From an uncultured Pseudoflavonifractor sp. (GTDB taxonomy: Bacteria; Bacillota; Clostridia; Oscillospirales; Oscillospiraceae), in assembly GCA_904419835.1 (NCBI GenBank), contig CAJFTA010000007.1:1-51954 (forward strand): a stretch of 51,954 bases of DNA. Direction: 5' to 3'. The notes beneath the pieces are model-generated. The model saw only the letters and a list, made by a program, of their open reading frames with translations, was not told the origin of the DNA and ran no database searches. Position 1 is the first letter of the stretch, and each line of letters begins with the position of its first letter. Shown here in pieces: positions 26,915-34,919 of the stretch. The position numbers were made by a program, and so were the translations under genes.

Positions 26915-28093
26915 ATGAATGCCTTTACCTATCATGTACCTACCAGGGTCATTTTCGGCGAGGACACGGAGAGACAGACCGGACAGGCCATCCGGGACGC
27001 AGGGGGCACCAAGGTGCTGTTTATCTGCGGCGGCAGCGCGCTGAAAAGCGGCCTGATGCAGCGCATTGTTGAGTCGATGGACCAGGCTGGACTGTCCTGG
27101 GTAGGGGTGAGCGGCGTGAAGCCCAATCCCCGGCTGAAGCTGGCTCAGGATACCGTGGACACATACGCCGGCAGGGGATTTGACTTTGTGCTGGGCGTGG
27201 GCGGCGGCAGCGTCATCGATACGGCCAAGGCGGTGGCTCACGGCCTGGCCCGGCCCGACGTGCCCATCTGGGACTATTACAGCGGCAAGGAAAAGGTGAC
27301 GGCCTCCCTGAAAAAGGGCGTGGTCCTCACCATTGCGGCGGCGGGCAGCGAGATGTCGGACTCCGCCGTGCTCACCAACGAGGCCAACGGCCAGAAAAAG
27401 GGGATCAACACCCCCTTCAACCAGCCGGAGTTTGCCATCATGAACCCCGCCCTCACCTGTACCCTGCCGCCCCGGCAGACCGCCTGCGGCGTGGCCGACA
27501 TCATGATGCACACCATGGACCGCTATTTCAGCGTCCAGACCGACAACGCCCTCACCGACGGCATTGCCGAGGCGCTGCTCCGCACGGTGATTGAATACGG
27601 CCGGGTGGTCATGGACGACCCCAATGACCGGAAGGCCCGGTCTGAAATCATGTGGTGCGGCAGCCTGTCCCACAACGGCCTCACCGGTCTGGGCCAGCCC
27701 AAGGACTTCTCCACCCATGCCCTGGGCCATGAGCTCTCCGGGATGTTCGACCTGCCCCACGGCGAGAGCCTGACCATCATGTGGCCCGCCTGGGCCCGGT
27801 ATGTGTACCGGGACGCGCCCGGCCGGTTTGCCCGGTTCGGGCGGAACGTCTGGGGCATCCAGGAGGAGGACGAGGAGCGGGCCGCGCTGGCCGCCATCCG
27901 GGCCACAGAGCGGTATTTCTGCGACGTGCTGAAGCTGCCTGTCTCCTTTAAAAAGGCCATAGGCGTACAGGATGAGGCGACCCTCCGGGACCTGGCCCTG
28001 CGGGCCACCTACTACGGCGGCCGCAGGGTGGGGCAGCTCCACCCCATGGAGAAGGACGAGCTCTTTCAGATCTATCAGCTGGCCAACCACTGA
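26915..28093 (+). CDS. Iron-containing alcohol dehydrogenase (butanol dehydrogenase-like)
   Basis: Group III NAD(P)-dependent alcohol/aldehyde oxidoreductase. The 392-residue product has the nucleotide-binding GGGSVIDTAKAVAHG, and the metal ligands in GVADIMMHTMDRYF and STHALGHELSGMFDLPHGESL (one Asp and three His). These match the YugJ/BdhA branch. The true substrate is not predictable; reduction of butyraldehyde or another aldehyde during fermentation fits an anaerobe. AAGGAGG precedes the ATG by nine bases. It is a single-gene unit, with terminators on both sides; Rex, encoded nearby, commonly controls such genes, but no Rex site was seen upstream. Confidence 0.93.
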   Translation: MNAFTYHVPTRVIFGEDTERQTGQAIRDAGGTKVLFICGGSALKSGLMQRIVESMDQAGLSWVGVSGVKPNPRLKLAQDTVDTYAGRGFDFVLGVGGGSVIDTAKAVAHGLARPDVPIWDYYSGKEKVTASLKKGVVLTIAAAGSEMSDSAVLTNEANGQKKGINTPFNQPEFAIMNPALTCTLPPRQTACGVADIMMHTMDRYFSVQTDNALTDGIAEALLRTVIEYGRVVMDDPNDRKARSEIMWCGSLSHNGLTGLGQPKDFSTHALGHELSGMFDLPHGESLTIMWPAWARYVYRDAPGRFARFGRNVWGIQEEDEERAALAAIRATERYFCDVLKLPVSFKKAIGVQDEATLRDLALRATYYGGRRVGQLHPMEKDELFQIYQLANH

Positions 28094-28103
28094 GAAAATG
28101 AGC

Positions 28104-28126
28104 AGCGGCGCCCATTGGGCGCCGCT
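28104..28126. terminator. Bidirectional hairpin between converging dehydrogenase and nitroreductase genes
   Basis: A perfect 10-bp GC-rich stem, AGCGGCGCCC/GGGCGCCGCT, with a 3-base loop, lies between two converging stops. T-runs are poor on both strands, so termination efficiency is uncertain. Confidence 0.6.
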
Positions 28127-28140
28127 CAGGCCGCTGCCGG

Positions 28141-28644
28141 TCAGCCCTTCCAGAAGCTGACCTTGTCCGGGTCATACTGGTCTGTCCTGGGCCGCTCCTC
28201 AGCGGGCCAGCCCAGGGCCACGATGCCCACGGGGAGCACCGCGCCGTCCAGCCGGAAGTAGCGGGAAAAGCCTTCAATCCGCTCCGGCTTGGGGGCGATT
28301 GCGCACCAGCAGGCGCCCAGGCCCTGGTGAACCGCCTCCACCAGCAGGTTCTCAATGGCGGCGGCACAGTTGACGTAGAGATATCCCTCCTCAACCTCGG
28401 CATTGCGGTCGCCCAAAACCATGATGGCGGCCTGAGCCTGCCGCATCATGGCGGTGTAGGGCTGGAGGGACGGGATGTCGTCCAGGGTTTTCCGGTCGGT
28501 GATGACCAGAAAGCGCCAGCTCTGCGTGTTGCGGGCGGAGGGGGCGTTCATAGCGGCCCGGAGCAGCTCGGTGAACACATCCTCCGGGATGGGGCGGGCT
28601 GTATAGCGGCGGATGCTGCGGCGTTCAAACAGTTCTTTCAGCAT
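28141..28644 (-). CDS. Nitroreductase family protein
   Basis: FMN-dependent NAD(P)H oxidoreductase of unknown physiological substrate. The 167-residue product has the classic N terminus ELFERRSIRRYTARPIPED and the FMN phosphate-binding RRSIRRY. NAPSARNTQSWRFLVITD follows, then LGACWCAI near residue 110. Its short length matches the small clostridial nitroreductases. AAGGAGGAG lies seven bases before the ATG. Gene position, converging on the dehydrogenase and divergent from rex, gives no functional clue. Confidence 0.92.
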   Translation of the reverse strand: MLKELFERRSIRRYTARPIPEDVFTELLRAAMNAPSARNTQSWRFLVITDRKTLDDIPSLQPYTAMMRQAQAAIMVLGDRNAEVEEGYLYVNCAAAIENLLVEAVHQGLGACWCAIAPKPERIEGFSRYFRLDGAVLPVGIVALGWPAEERPRTDQYDPDKVSFWKG

Positions 28645-28704
28645 AGAACTCTCCTCCTTATATTTACGGGCGATAACCCCTTTTGCGGTTGTTCAACCGG
28701 CATT

Positions 28705-28713
28705 ATTTTAGCA
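28705..28713 (-). promoter_or_regulatory. Extended -10 promoter for the nitroreductase gene
   Basis: Read leftward, TGCTAAAAT gives an extended -10 (TGn plus TAAAAT). The -35 region is a poor match, which extended -10 promoters tolerate. It lies about 60 bases before the start codon. Confidence 0.45.
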
Positions 28714-28770
28714 TAAATGCGGGAAAAAGGAAAGCCGGGCCGGGCGCAGCCGGAAACCCGGTGAAAAAAA

Positions 28771-28799
28771 TTGACAAGCGCAGGGTACTGCGGTAAACT
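28771..28799 (+). promoter_or_regulatory. Sigma-A promoter for rex
   Basis: TTGACA (28771-28776), 17 bases, TAAACT (28794-28799). A weak, off-spaced Rex-like half-site overlaps the -35 and is discussed among the rejected items. Confidence 0.85.
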
Positions 28800-28869
28800 A
28801 TTAAAATAAGCGTAAGACCCGGCCTGACGGGAAAACAGCCAACCAAAACAGAGTGAGTGTGATAAAACG

Positions 28870-29517
28870 ATGAGAAAGCAGAAGGTATCCAGCGCCGTAA
28901 TCCGGCGGCTGCCTCGGTATTACCGCCACCTGAACGATCTCTTTCAAGCCGGTACCGTCCGAATTTCCTCCAATGCCCTGGGGAGCTCCATGGGGCTGAC
29001 CGCCTCCCAGATCCGGCAGGACCTGTCCTGTTTCGGAGAGTTCGGCCAGCAGGGATATGGATATAATGTAGAGAAGCTGAGGGGCGAGATCTCCGACATC
29101 CTGGGGATGAACCGCTCCCATACGGCAGTGATTCTGGGCGCCGGCAACCTGGGCCGGGCGCTGATTGAGAATTTCCATTTTGAAAAGAACGGTTTCCAGC
29201 TGACCGCCGCCTTTGACGTCAACCCCGCCATTGTGGGCAGCACCATCGGCGGCGTGACCATCCGGCACGCGGACACGCTGGAGGCGTATCTGGCGGAGCA
29301 CCCCACCAGCGTGGGCGTGCTCACCGTCCCCGGCCGGGTGGCCAACGGCCTGGCGGAGCGTCTGGCCGCCGCCGGCGTGAAGGGCATCTGGAACTTTACC
29401 AATATTGAGCTGAATCTGGCTGACAGCGATAACGTGATCATCGAGGACGTGCACTTTGCCGACAGCCTTCTGGCGCTGAGCTATATGATCTCCGACGCGG
29501 ACGACGCCCGGGAGTAA
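28870..29517 (+). CDS. rex: Redox-sensing transcriptional repressor Rex
   Basis: Senses the NADH/NAD ratio; in anaerobes it represses alcohol dehydrogenase, hydrogenase and butyrate genes until NADH rises. The 215-residue product has an N-terminal winged helix with ISSNALGSSMGLTASQIRQDLSCFGEFGQQGYGY, in which QIRQDL lies in the recognition region. A Rossmann domain follows, starting AVILGAGNLGRALI. Both halves are complete. A sigma-A promoter lies about 70 bases upstream; the ribosome site (GAGTGAG) is weak and distant. An SLH lipoprotein gene begins three bases after its stop. Confidence 0.95.
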   Translation: MRKQKVSSAVIRRLPRYYRHLNDLFQAGTVRISSNALGSSMGLTASQIRQDLSCFGEFGQQGYGYNVEKLRGEISDILGMNRSHTAVILGAGNLGRALIENFHFEKNGFQLTAAFDVNPAIVGSTIGGVTIRHADTLEAYLAEHPTSVGVLTVPGRVANGLAERLAAAGVKGIWNFTNIELNLADSDNVIIEDVHFADSLLALSYMISDADDARE

Positions 29518-29520
29518 ACG

Positions 29521-30672
29521 ATGAGACGAATTGCGGCAGCCCTGCTGGCCATGCTTCTGCTGGCCGGCTGTGTGGCGGCGGTGGCGGCGGGCGGCAGTTC
29601 CTCCGATCCGCTGCTGACCCAATCCTATTTTACCAATACTTATATCCCTGAGACCGTGGAGCAGGCGGACAAAGAGATTCAGTCCGGCCTCGGCAAGGTC
29701 TACGACGATGCGCTCAATGAGCTCAAGGCCCAGGCGGAGCTGTACCAGGCCAGGGCCAACGCGCTGGCCGGGGAGGGGGGCGGATATGCCGCCTCCTTTA
29801 CCGAGCAGCGCTTCAAGCGGGGCGACGTCATCAACTTGGACACCGGCTCCAGCGGCATGCTGCTGGCCGGGTCCGCCTCCATCTCCTATGCCTCCGGCGG
29901 CGTGGTGGACATGACCACGGCCGCCGACGTGGCCTCCGGTACGGCAATGGCGGTCCGGCACCGCTATCTGGCTGCGGAGAACACCCTGTGCCAAGTGACC
30001 ATCACCTCGGATACCGCTGTGCTGGCGCCCCAGGGATTTTACTCCGTTGTGAAAAGCAGCGCCACGGATTACAACGAGCTGGCCAACGCCCTGAAGGAGA
30101 TGGGGCTGTTCAAGGGCGGCGACACGGCCTATGGCGATGGGCTGATGCTGGAGAACGCCCCCACCCGCATTGAGGGACTGATCATGTTTCTCCGCCTGCT
30201 GGGGGAGGAAGAGGCGGCTCTGGCCACCACGGACGCCTGCCCCTTTGTGGACGTACCCGAGTGGTGCCGCAGTTACGTGACCTACGCCTACGCCAAGGGA
30301 TATACCAGGGGTGTGGGCGCGGACAGCGAGGAGCTGTACTTTGCCCCCTATGTCACCATCACCGCCGGGGAGTACATGACCTTTGTGCTCCGGGCGCTGG
30401 GCTATCGGGACAGCGGCGACAGCCCGGACTTCCAGTGGGATTCGGCGCTGCTCCGCAGCCTGGAGCTGGGGTGCATCACCGACGGGGAGTATAAGCTGCT
30501 GGTGGAGGAGTCCTTCCTCCGCGCCCAGGTGGCCTATGTGTCTTACTACGCGCTGGACGCCGGAATGAAGTCCGGCGGGACCCTTCTCAGCCACCTGACT
30601 GCGGCGGGCACACTGGATGCCGCCAAAGTCACAGCAGTGCGGGACAGCGTAGTCACAGAGAGAATTGCATAA
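29521..30672 (+). CDS. Lipoprotein with S-layer homology (SLH) region
   Basis: A probable secreted lipoprotein of 383 residues. The N terminus is basic, then hydrophobic, ending in the lipobox LLAGC with Cys17. Residues near 60-85 form a charged helical stretch. Around residues 235-300 lies an SLH-type unit: PFVDVPEWCRSYVTYAYAKGYTRGVG, then ELYFAPYVTITAGEYMTFVLRALGY. SLH units bind secondary cell-wall polymers, so the protein may link membrane and wall. Only one clear SLH unit is visible where three are usual. The function is unknown. It is coupled to rex by a 3-base gap and ends at a strong terminator. Confidence 0.75.
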   Translation: MRRIAAALLAMLLLAGCVAAVAAGGSSSDPLLTQSYFTNTYIPETVEQADKEIQSGLGKVYDDALNELKAQAELYQARANALAGEGGGYAASFTEQRFKRGDVINLDTGSSGMLLAGSASISYASGGVVDMTTAADVASGTAMAVRHRYLAAENTLCQVTITSDTAVLAPQGFYSVVKSSATDYNELANALKEMGLFKGGDTAYGDGLMLENAPTRIEGLIMFLRLLGEEEAALATTDACPFVDVPEWCRSYVTYAYAKGYTRGVGADSEELYFAPYVTITAGEYMTFVLRALGYRDSGDSPDFQWDSALLRSLELGCITDGEYKLLVEESFLRAQVAYVSYYALDAGMKSGGTLLSHLTAAGTLDAAKVTAVRDSVVTERIA

Positions 30673-30714
30673 CCAACCCCCGGCGGTCTGACGAACCGCC
30701 GGGGGTTGGTTTTT
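30671..30714 (+). terminator. Terminator of the rex-SLH unit
   Basis: A perfect 17-bp stem (30671-30687 with 30695-30711) with a 7-base loop and a T-run at its end (30710-30714). Confidence 0.93.
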
Positions 30715-30743
30715 CTATCCCTGCCGATGGCGCCGCAGCCCGC

Positions 30744-30770
30744 ACCAATCAGGACGTGGGGCATAGTATG
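30744..30770 (+). promoter_or_regulatory. Possible mother-cell (sigma-K/sigma-E) promoter
   Basis: CACC with AC at 30744-30745, a 16-base gap, then CATAGTATG at 30762-30770. This fits the sigma-K pattern AC-N16-CATANNNTA at all but the last base. The -10 also fits the sigma-E form CATANNNT. It lies about 80 bases before a small Cys-rich gene of coat-like composition. Confidence 0.4.
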
Positions 30771-30848
30771 AAGTGAGGCCGCGCAGGAGAAGCTGTCAGG
30801 GCAGACTCCGGCAGCCGGTCTCCATTTCATTTCAGGAGGTACTTCATT

Positions 30849-31004
30849 ATGGGGTGCTGCAATAACGGTTCCGGCTGGGGTGGCTGCGGCTGCCTGTGGA
30901 TCATCATCCTTATCATCATCCTGTGCTGCTGCTGCGGCGGCGGAAGCTGGGGCGGCTGCGGCGGTGGCTGCAACAACGGCTGCGGCAATAACTGCGGCTG
31001 CTGA
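30849..31004 (+). CDS. Small Cys/Gly-rich membrane peptide, possibly sporulation related
   Basis: A 51-codon gene with AGGAGGT nine bases before its ATG. The peptide has a Gly/Asn/Cys-rich N terminus, a short hydrophobic segment (LWIIILIIIL, residues 16-25) followed directly by four consecutive Cys (26-29), and a Gly/Asn/Cys-rich tail with regular GC spacing. Thirteen of 51 residues are Cys. The layout recalls the small YjcZ/CYCC-type sporulation membrane proteins and crosslinked coat peptides of Firmicutes, but I cannot assign a family. A possible sporulation promoter upstream and a terminator downstream frame it as an independent gene. Cytoplasmic reading by chance is unlikely given the strong ribosome site. 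Confidence 0.7.
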   Translation: MGCCNNGSGWGGCGCLWIIILIIILCCCCGGGSWGGCGGGCNNGCGNNCGC

Positions 31005-31030
31005 AACCGGCAGGCTGAACATAAGAACGA

Positions 31031-31058
31031 AGGGCCGGGCGCCTGTGCGCCCGGCCCT
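31031..31058. terminator. Hairpin between the small Cys-rich gene and gltX
   Basis: A perfect 12-bp stem, AGGGCCGGGCGC with GCGCCCGGCCCT, and a 4-base loop, placed between converging genes. T-content after the stem is modest (CTGTC), so termination is likely but not certain. Confidence 0.6.
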
Positions 31059-31093
31059 CTGTCACGAGAACGCAGGAACGATAAGGTGGGGAC

Positions 31094-32578
31094 TCAGCCG
31101 CCCAGTTGAGCGATGCCCTTGCGGATGCGGGAGAGAGCCTCGTCCCGGCCCAGGATGTGGCACAGCTCCACCGCGCCGCCGGGGGTGACCGCCTTGCCGG
31201 ACAGGGCGGTGCGCACCGGCCACATGATCCGGCCGTTCTTCAGCTCCAGCTTCTCCGCCAAACCGATGAGGGCGTCGTGAATGGCGTCGTAGGTCCAGTC
31301 GCTCAAGCCCTCCAGCACGGGGAGCACCTGGTTAAGGGCCTCCAGAGAGTTCTCCTCATTGGTCTTCATCTTCTTGTGGCAGTAGAGCTCGTTGGAGTAC
31401 TCAGGCAGGGCATCAAAGAAGTCCACCTGGGGGGCGATGTCCAGCAGGGTGTCGCACCGGGGCTGGACCAGGGGGGCGATGAGCTTCAGGTCAATGCCGG
31501 GGGTCTTGACGGCCTCCCGGAGGTAGGGCTCGGCCAGGGCGTAGAAGTCCTCGGCGGAGAGCTCCCGCAGGTACTTGGCGTTGAAATAGCGCAGCTTCTC
31601 GATATCAAAGATGGCGGGGGACTTGGAGATGCCGCCGATGTCGAACACATGGGAGAGCTCCTCCAGGGAGAAGAACTCCTGCTCGCTGTACTCGCCCCGG
31701 GGGGACCAGCCCAGCAGGGTGACGTAGTTGACCACAGCCTGGGAGAGGAAGCCCTGGGCGATGAGGTCCTGGTAGGAGGGGTCGCCGTGGCGCTTGCTCA
31801 TCTTGTTGTGGGCGTCCCGCATGACGGGGGAGCAGTGGATATAGGTGGGCACCTCCCAGCCGAAGGCCTGGTAGAGCAGGTTGTACTTGGGCGCGGAGGA
31901 GAGGTACTCGCTGCCCCGGACCACGTGGGTGATGCCCATCAGGTGGTCGTCGATGACGTTGGCAAAGTTGTAGGTGGGCAGACCGTCGGACTTGATGAGC
32001 ACCTGGTCATCCAGAGTGTCGTTGTCCACGGTGATGTCGCCGAACACAGCGTCGGAGAAGGTGGTGGTCCCGCCGGAGGGGATCTTCTGGCGGATCACGT
32101 AGGAAGCCCCGGCTTCCACGCGGGCCCTGGCCTCCTCCAGGCTCAGGGAACGGCAGGGGTCGGCGGCACGGTCGAAGTTGCCGCTGTCCTCCTCGCTCTC
32201 GGTCTTTTCGCAGAAGCAGTAGTAGGCGTGGCCCCGCTCCACCAGCAACTCGGCGTATTTGCCATAGGTGTCCCGGCGCTGGGTCTGGATATAGGGGGCC
32301 ACAGGGCCGCCGATATCGGGACCCTCGTCCCAGGTCAGGCCGCACTCCCGGAGGGTCTTGTAGATGACCTCGGTGGCGCCCTCCACCAGGCGCTCCTGGT
32401 CGGTGTCCTCAATGCGGAGAATAAAGGTGCCGCCCTGATGCCGGGCGATGAGCCAGGTGTAAAGGGCGGTGCGCAGGTTTCCGATGTGCATATAGCCGGT
32501 GGGGGAGGGGGCGAAGCGGGTGCGGACCTTGCCCTTGGGGATGCGGGCCTCCATGTCGTCAAACCATTTCATATCCAT
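31094..32578 (-). CDS. gltX: Glutamate--tRNA ligase
   Basis: Class I aminoacyl-tRNA synthetase charging tRNA-Glu, and probably tRNA-Gln in an organism using the GatCAB route. The 494-residue product has the HIGH-type motif PSPTGYMHIGNLRTAL, the KMSKS-type motif NKMSKRHGD, and a zinc-type site with CFC in YYCFCEK and a further Cys in ADPCRSL. The start is placed at 32578 because GGAGG lies seven bases upstream; a longer in-frame opening lacks a ribosome site. It is transcribed divergently from trpS with overlapping -35 boxes. No T-box leader is present. Confidence 0.96.
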   Translation of the reverse strand: MDMKWFDDMEARIPKGKVRTRFAPSPTGYMHIGNLRTALYTWLIARHQGGTFILRIEDTDQERLVEGATEVIYKTLRECGLTWDEGPDIGGPVAPYIQTQRRDTYGKYAELLVERGHAYYCFCEKTESEEDSGNFDRAADPCRSLSLEEARARVEAGASYVIRQKIPSGGTTTFSDAVFGDITVDNDTLDDQVLIKSDGLPTYNFANVIDDHLMGITHVVRGSEYLSSAPKYNLLYQAFGWEVPTYIHCSPVMRDAHNKMSKRHGDPSYQDLIAQGFLSQAVVNYVTLLGWSPRGEYSEQEFFSLEELSHVFDIGGISKSPAIFDIEKLRYFNAKYLRELSAEDFYALAEPYLREAVKTPGIDLKLIAPLVQPRCDTLLDIAPQVDFFDALPEYSNELYCHKKMKTNEENSLEALNQVLPVLEGLSDWTYDAIHDALIGLAEKLELKNGRIMWPVRTALSGKAVTPGGAVELCHILGRDEALSRIRKGIAQLGG

Positions 32579-32646
32579 GGTGATGCCTCCAGTGGTAATA
32601 ATTGTGAGAATCACGCCGGCAGGCGGAAGTTCTTCTGATCTTTACC

Positions 32647-32675
32647 ATTCTAAAGGCAAGGGTAAAACTTGTCAA
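32647..32675 (-). promoter_or_regulatory. Sigma-A promoter of gltX
   Basis: Read leftward: TTGACA (32675-32670), 17 bases, TAGAAT (32652-32647). Its -35 shares five bases with that of the divergent trpS promoter. Confidence 0.8.
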
Positions 32676-32697
32676 GCGGTACGCCATGTGGTATGAT
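32669..32697 (+). promoter_or_regulatory. Sigma-A promoter of trpS
   Basis: TTGTCA (32669-32674), 17 bases, TATGAT (32692-32697). It lies back to back with the gltX promoter on the palindromic CTTGTCAAG segment. Confidence 0.8.
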
Positions 32698-32770
32698 AAA
32701 CTGGTATGTAAATATGCGCCCCGAAAGAGGAAAATTGTCTCAGGAGGCGCAGTCGAGGTGTAAAACAGAA

Positions 32771-33772
32771 ATGGAAACGACAAAGAAAGTAATGCTCTCC
32801 GGCATCCAGCCCAGCGGCGATCTGCACCTGGGCAACTACCTTGGCGCCATCAAGAACTGGGGCGCCCGGGCGGACGAGTTTGACTGCTACTATTTCATGG
32901 CGGACATGCACACCATCACTGTCCGCCAGACTCCCGCCGACCTGCGCCGCCGCACCCTGGAGCAGCTGGCCCAGTACATCGCCTGCGGCCTGGACCCGGA
33001 GAAGAACACCCTGTTCGTCCAGTCCCACGTCCACCAGCACGCGGAGCTGGCCTGGGTGCTGTCCTGCTACACCATGTTCGGCGAGCTCTCCCGCATGACC
33101 CAGTTCAAGGACAAGTCCGCCAAGCATGCCGACAACATCAACGCCGGCCTGTTCACCTACCCCTGCCTGATGGCGGCGGACATCCTGCTCTATCAGCCTG
33201 ACTTTGTGCCCGTGGGCGAGGACCAGAAGCAGCACGTAGAGCTGACCCGCAATATCGCCCAGCGCTTCAACCATGTCTACGGCGACGTGCTCAAAATGCC
33301 CGAGCCGTACATCCCCAAGATGGGCGCCCGGGTCATGAGCCTGAACCAGCCCGACACCAAGATGAGCAAGTCCATTCCCGAGGGCTGCGTGTTCCTCATG
33401 GAGAAGCCGGAGGACATTATGCGCAAGTTTAAGCGGGCCGTCACCGACAGCGATACCGAGCGCTGCGTCCGGTACGACCGGGAGAACAAGCCCGGCGTGG
33501 CCAACCTGATGAGCATCTATTCCGCCGTCACCGGCAAGACCTTTGCGGAGATCGAGGCTGAGTTCGACGGAAAGGGGTACGGCGCCTTCAAGCCTGTGGT
33601 GGGCGAGGCGGTGGTGGAGATGCTCCGGCCCATCCAGGAGGAGACCCGCCGGCTGCTCTCCGACAAGGCCTATCTGGAGGGCGTATACCGCGCCGGCGCG
33701 GAGAAGGCCTCCTATGTGGCGGAGAAGACCCTGCGCAAGGTCTATAAAAAGGTGGGCTTCCTGCAGCGCTGA
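32771..33772 (+). CDS. trpS: Tryptophan--tRNA ligase
   Basis: Class Ic synthetase charging tRNA-Trp. The 333-residue product has the HIGH-type motif PSGDLHLGNYLGAIKNW and the KMSKS motif in DTKMSKSIPEG. GEDQKQHVELTRNIAQRFN is typical of bacterial TrpRS. The ATG at 32771 is preferred over an upstream codon near the promoter, since the latter would start within the -35 box. The ribosome site (GAGGTG) is about 12 bases away. The leader is about 65 bases, too short for a T-box. It may continue into the envelope genes downstream, 34 bases away. Confidence 0.96.
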   Translation: METTKKVMLSGIQPSGDLHLGNYLGAIKNWGARADEFDCYYFMADMHTITVRQTPADLRRRTLEQLAQYIACGLDPEKNTLFVQSHVHQHAELAWVLSCYTMFGELSRMTQFKDKSAKHADNINAGLFTYPCLMAADILLYQPDFVPVGEDQKQHVELTRNIAQRFNHVYGDVLKMPEPYIPKMGARVMSLNQPDTKMSKSIPEGCVFLMEKPEDIMRKFKRAVTDSDTERCVRYDRENKPGVANLMSIYSAVTGKTFAEIEAEFDGKGYGAFKPVVGEAVVEMLRPIQEETRRLLSDKAYLEGVYRAGAEKASYVAEKTLRKVYKKVGFLQR

Positions 33773-33806
33773 AGCGGCAGTTGATTCCGTCTAAAGGAGA
33801 AGGACC

Positions 33807-34919
33807 ATGAATATAGAACTTCGCGAGATCGGCATGGTGGCGGCCGCCATGGGCGTGGCGCTGATTGTCGCCCTTATTCTGACCCCGGTGGTCAAATCCC
33901 TCGCGCAGAAGGTGGGCGCGGTGGATGTGCCCAAGGATAACCGCCGGATGCATGACCATCCCATCCCCCGCATGGGGGGCCTGGCCATCTTTTTCGGCTT
34001 TATTGCCAGTACCCTGCTTTTTGTGGAGATGACGCCCCAGATCCGGGGCATGCTGCTCGGCGCCGTGATCATTGTGGTGCTGGGGATTTTTGACGATATC
34101 TACTCCCTGAAGGCATCGCTCAAGTTTGTGATCCAGATTATCGCGGCCCTGGTGGCGGTTATGTCCGGAAACGTGATTGAGATTATCTCCAATCCCAATG
34201 TGTTCTCCGCCAATCTCTACTGGGATCTGGGCTGGCTGGCCTATCCGGCCACTGTCATCTGGATTGTGGCCATCACCAACGCCGTCAATCTGATTGACGG
34301 TCTGGACGGCCTGGCCTGCGGCGTGTCCACCATCAGCTCCATGACGTTGCTGGTCATCGCCATGTCTGTGGGGGAGGTGCCCATCGCCCTGATGGTGGCC
34401 GCCCTGTGCGGCGGCTGCCTTGGCTTCCTGCCCTACAACCTGAACCCGGCCAAAATCTTTATGGGGGATACCGGCTCCACCTTCCTGGGCTTTGTCCTGG
34501 CGGTGATCTCGGTTCAGGGCCTCTTCAAGCTATACACCATCATCTCCTTTGTGGTGCCCTTCCTCATGCTGGGTCTGCCCATTTTTGACACCTGCTTTGC
34601 CTTCATCCGGCGCATCGCCCACGGCCAGAGCCCCATGCACGCCGACCGAAGCCATGTGCATCACCGGCTCATCGACATGGGCTTTTCCCAGAAGCAGGCG
34701 GTGGCTGTGCTCTACATCATCAGCGCCATCCTGGGCCTGTCCGCCGTGGTGCTGACCACCGAGGGCCCCGTCAAGGCCATGCTGCTGCTGATGGCTCTGT
34801 GCGCCGCCGGCGCGGTCGCCGGGCAGATTTTCATGCACAACAACAGGAAAAACCGGGGTAATCCGCCCCGGACAGGGGAACCCGAGGACGGGACCGGGGA
34901 GGAGGAAGAGACAAAATGA
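33807..34919 (+). CDS. tagO: Undecaprenyl-phosphate GlcNAc-1-phosphate transferase (WecA/TagO-like)
   Basis: Starts lipid-linked glycan synthesis by moving GlcNAc-1-P (or a related sugar) to undecaprenyl phosphate; in Firmicutes it primes wall teichoic acid or capsule. The 370-residue polytopic protein has about ten membrane segments. It carries the family motifs GIFDDIYSLKASLKF, NAVNLIDGLDGLACG, the FMGDTGSTFLGF catalytic Asp region, and the cytoplasmic HADRSHVHHRL. The last 30 residues are a charged tail. AAAGGAG precedes the ATG. It overlaps the epimerase gene by four bases, suggesting a shared GlcNAc/ManNAc glycan pathway. Confidence 0.92.
   Translation: MNIELREIGMVAAAMGVALIVALILTPVVKSLAQKVGAVDVPKDNRRMHDHPIPRMGGLAIFFGFIASTLLFVEMTPQIRGMLLGAVIIVVLGIFDDIYSLKASLKFVIQIIAALVAVMSGNVIEIISNPNVFSANLYWDLGWLAYPATVIWIVAITNAVNLIDGLDGLACGVSTISSMTLLVIAMSVGEVPIALMVAALCGGCLGFLPYNLNPAKIFMGDTGSTFLGFVLAVISVQGLFKLYTIISFVVPFLMLGLPIFDTCFAFIRRIAHGQSPMHADRSHVHHRLIDMGFSQKQAVAVLYIISAILGLSAVVLTTEGPVKAMLLLMALCAAGAVAGQIFMHNNRKNRGNPPRTGEPEDGTGEEEETK

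Noticed and set aside
28762..28778. Possible Rex operator overlapping the rex -35 (GGTGAA then TTGACAA)
   Set aside because: The two half-sites resemble GTGAA/TTCAC but have five instead of four bases between them and mismatches in each arm; autoregulation remains possible but not supported.
32579..32770. T-box leader before gltX or trpS
   Set aside because: No AGGGTGGNACCGCG-like antiterminator segment, and the leaders are too short.
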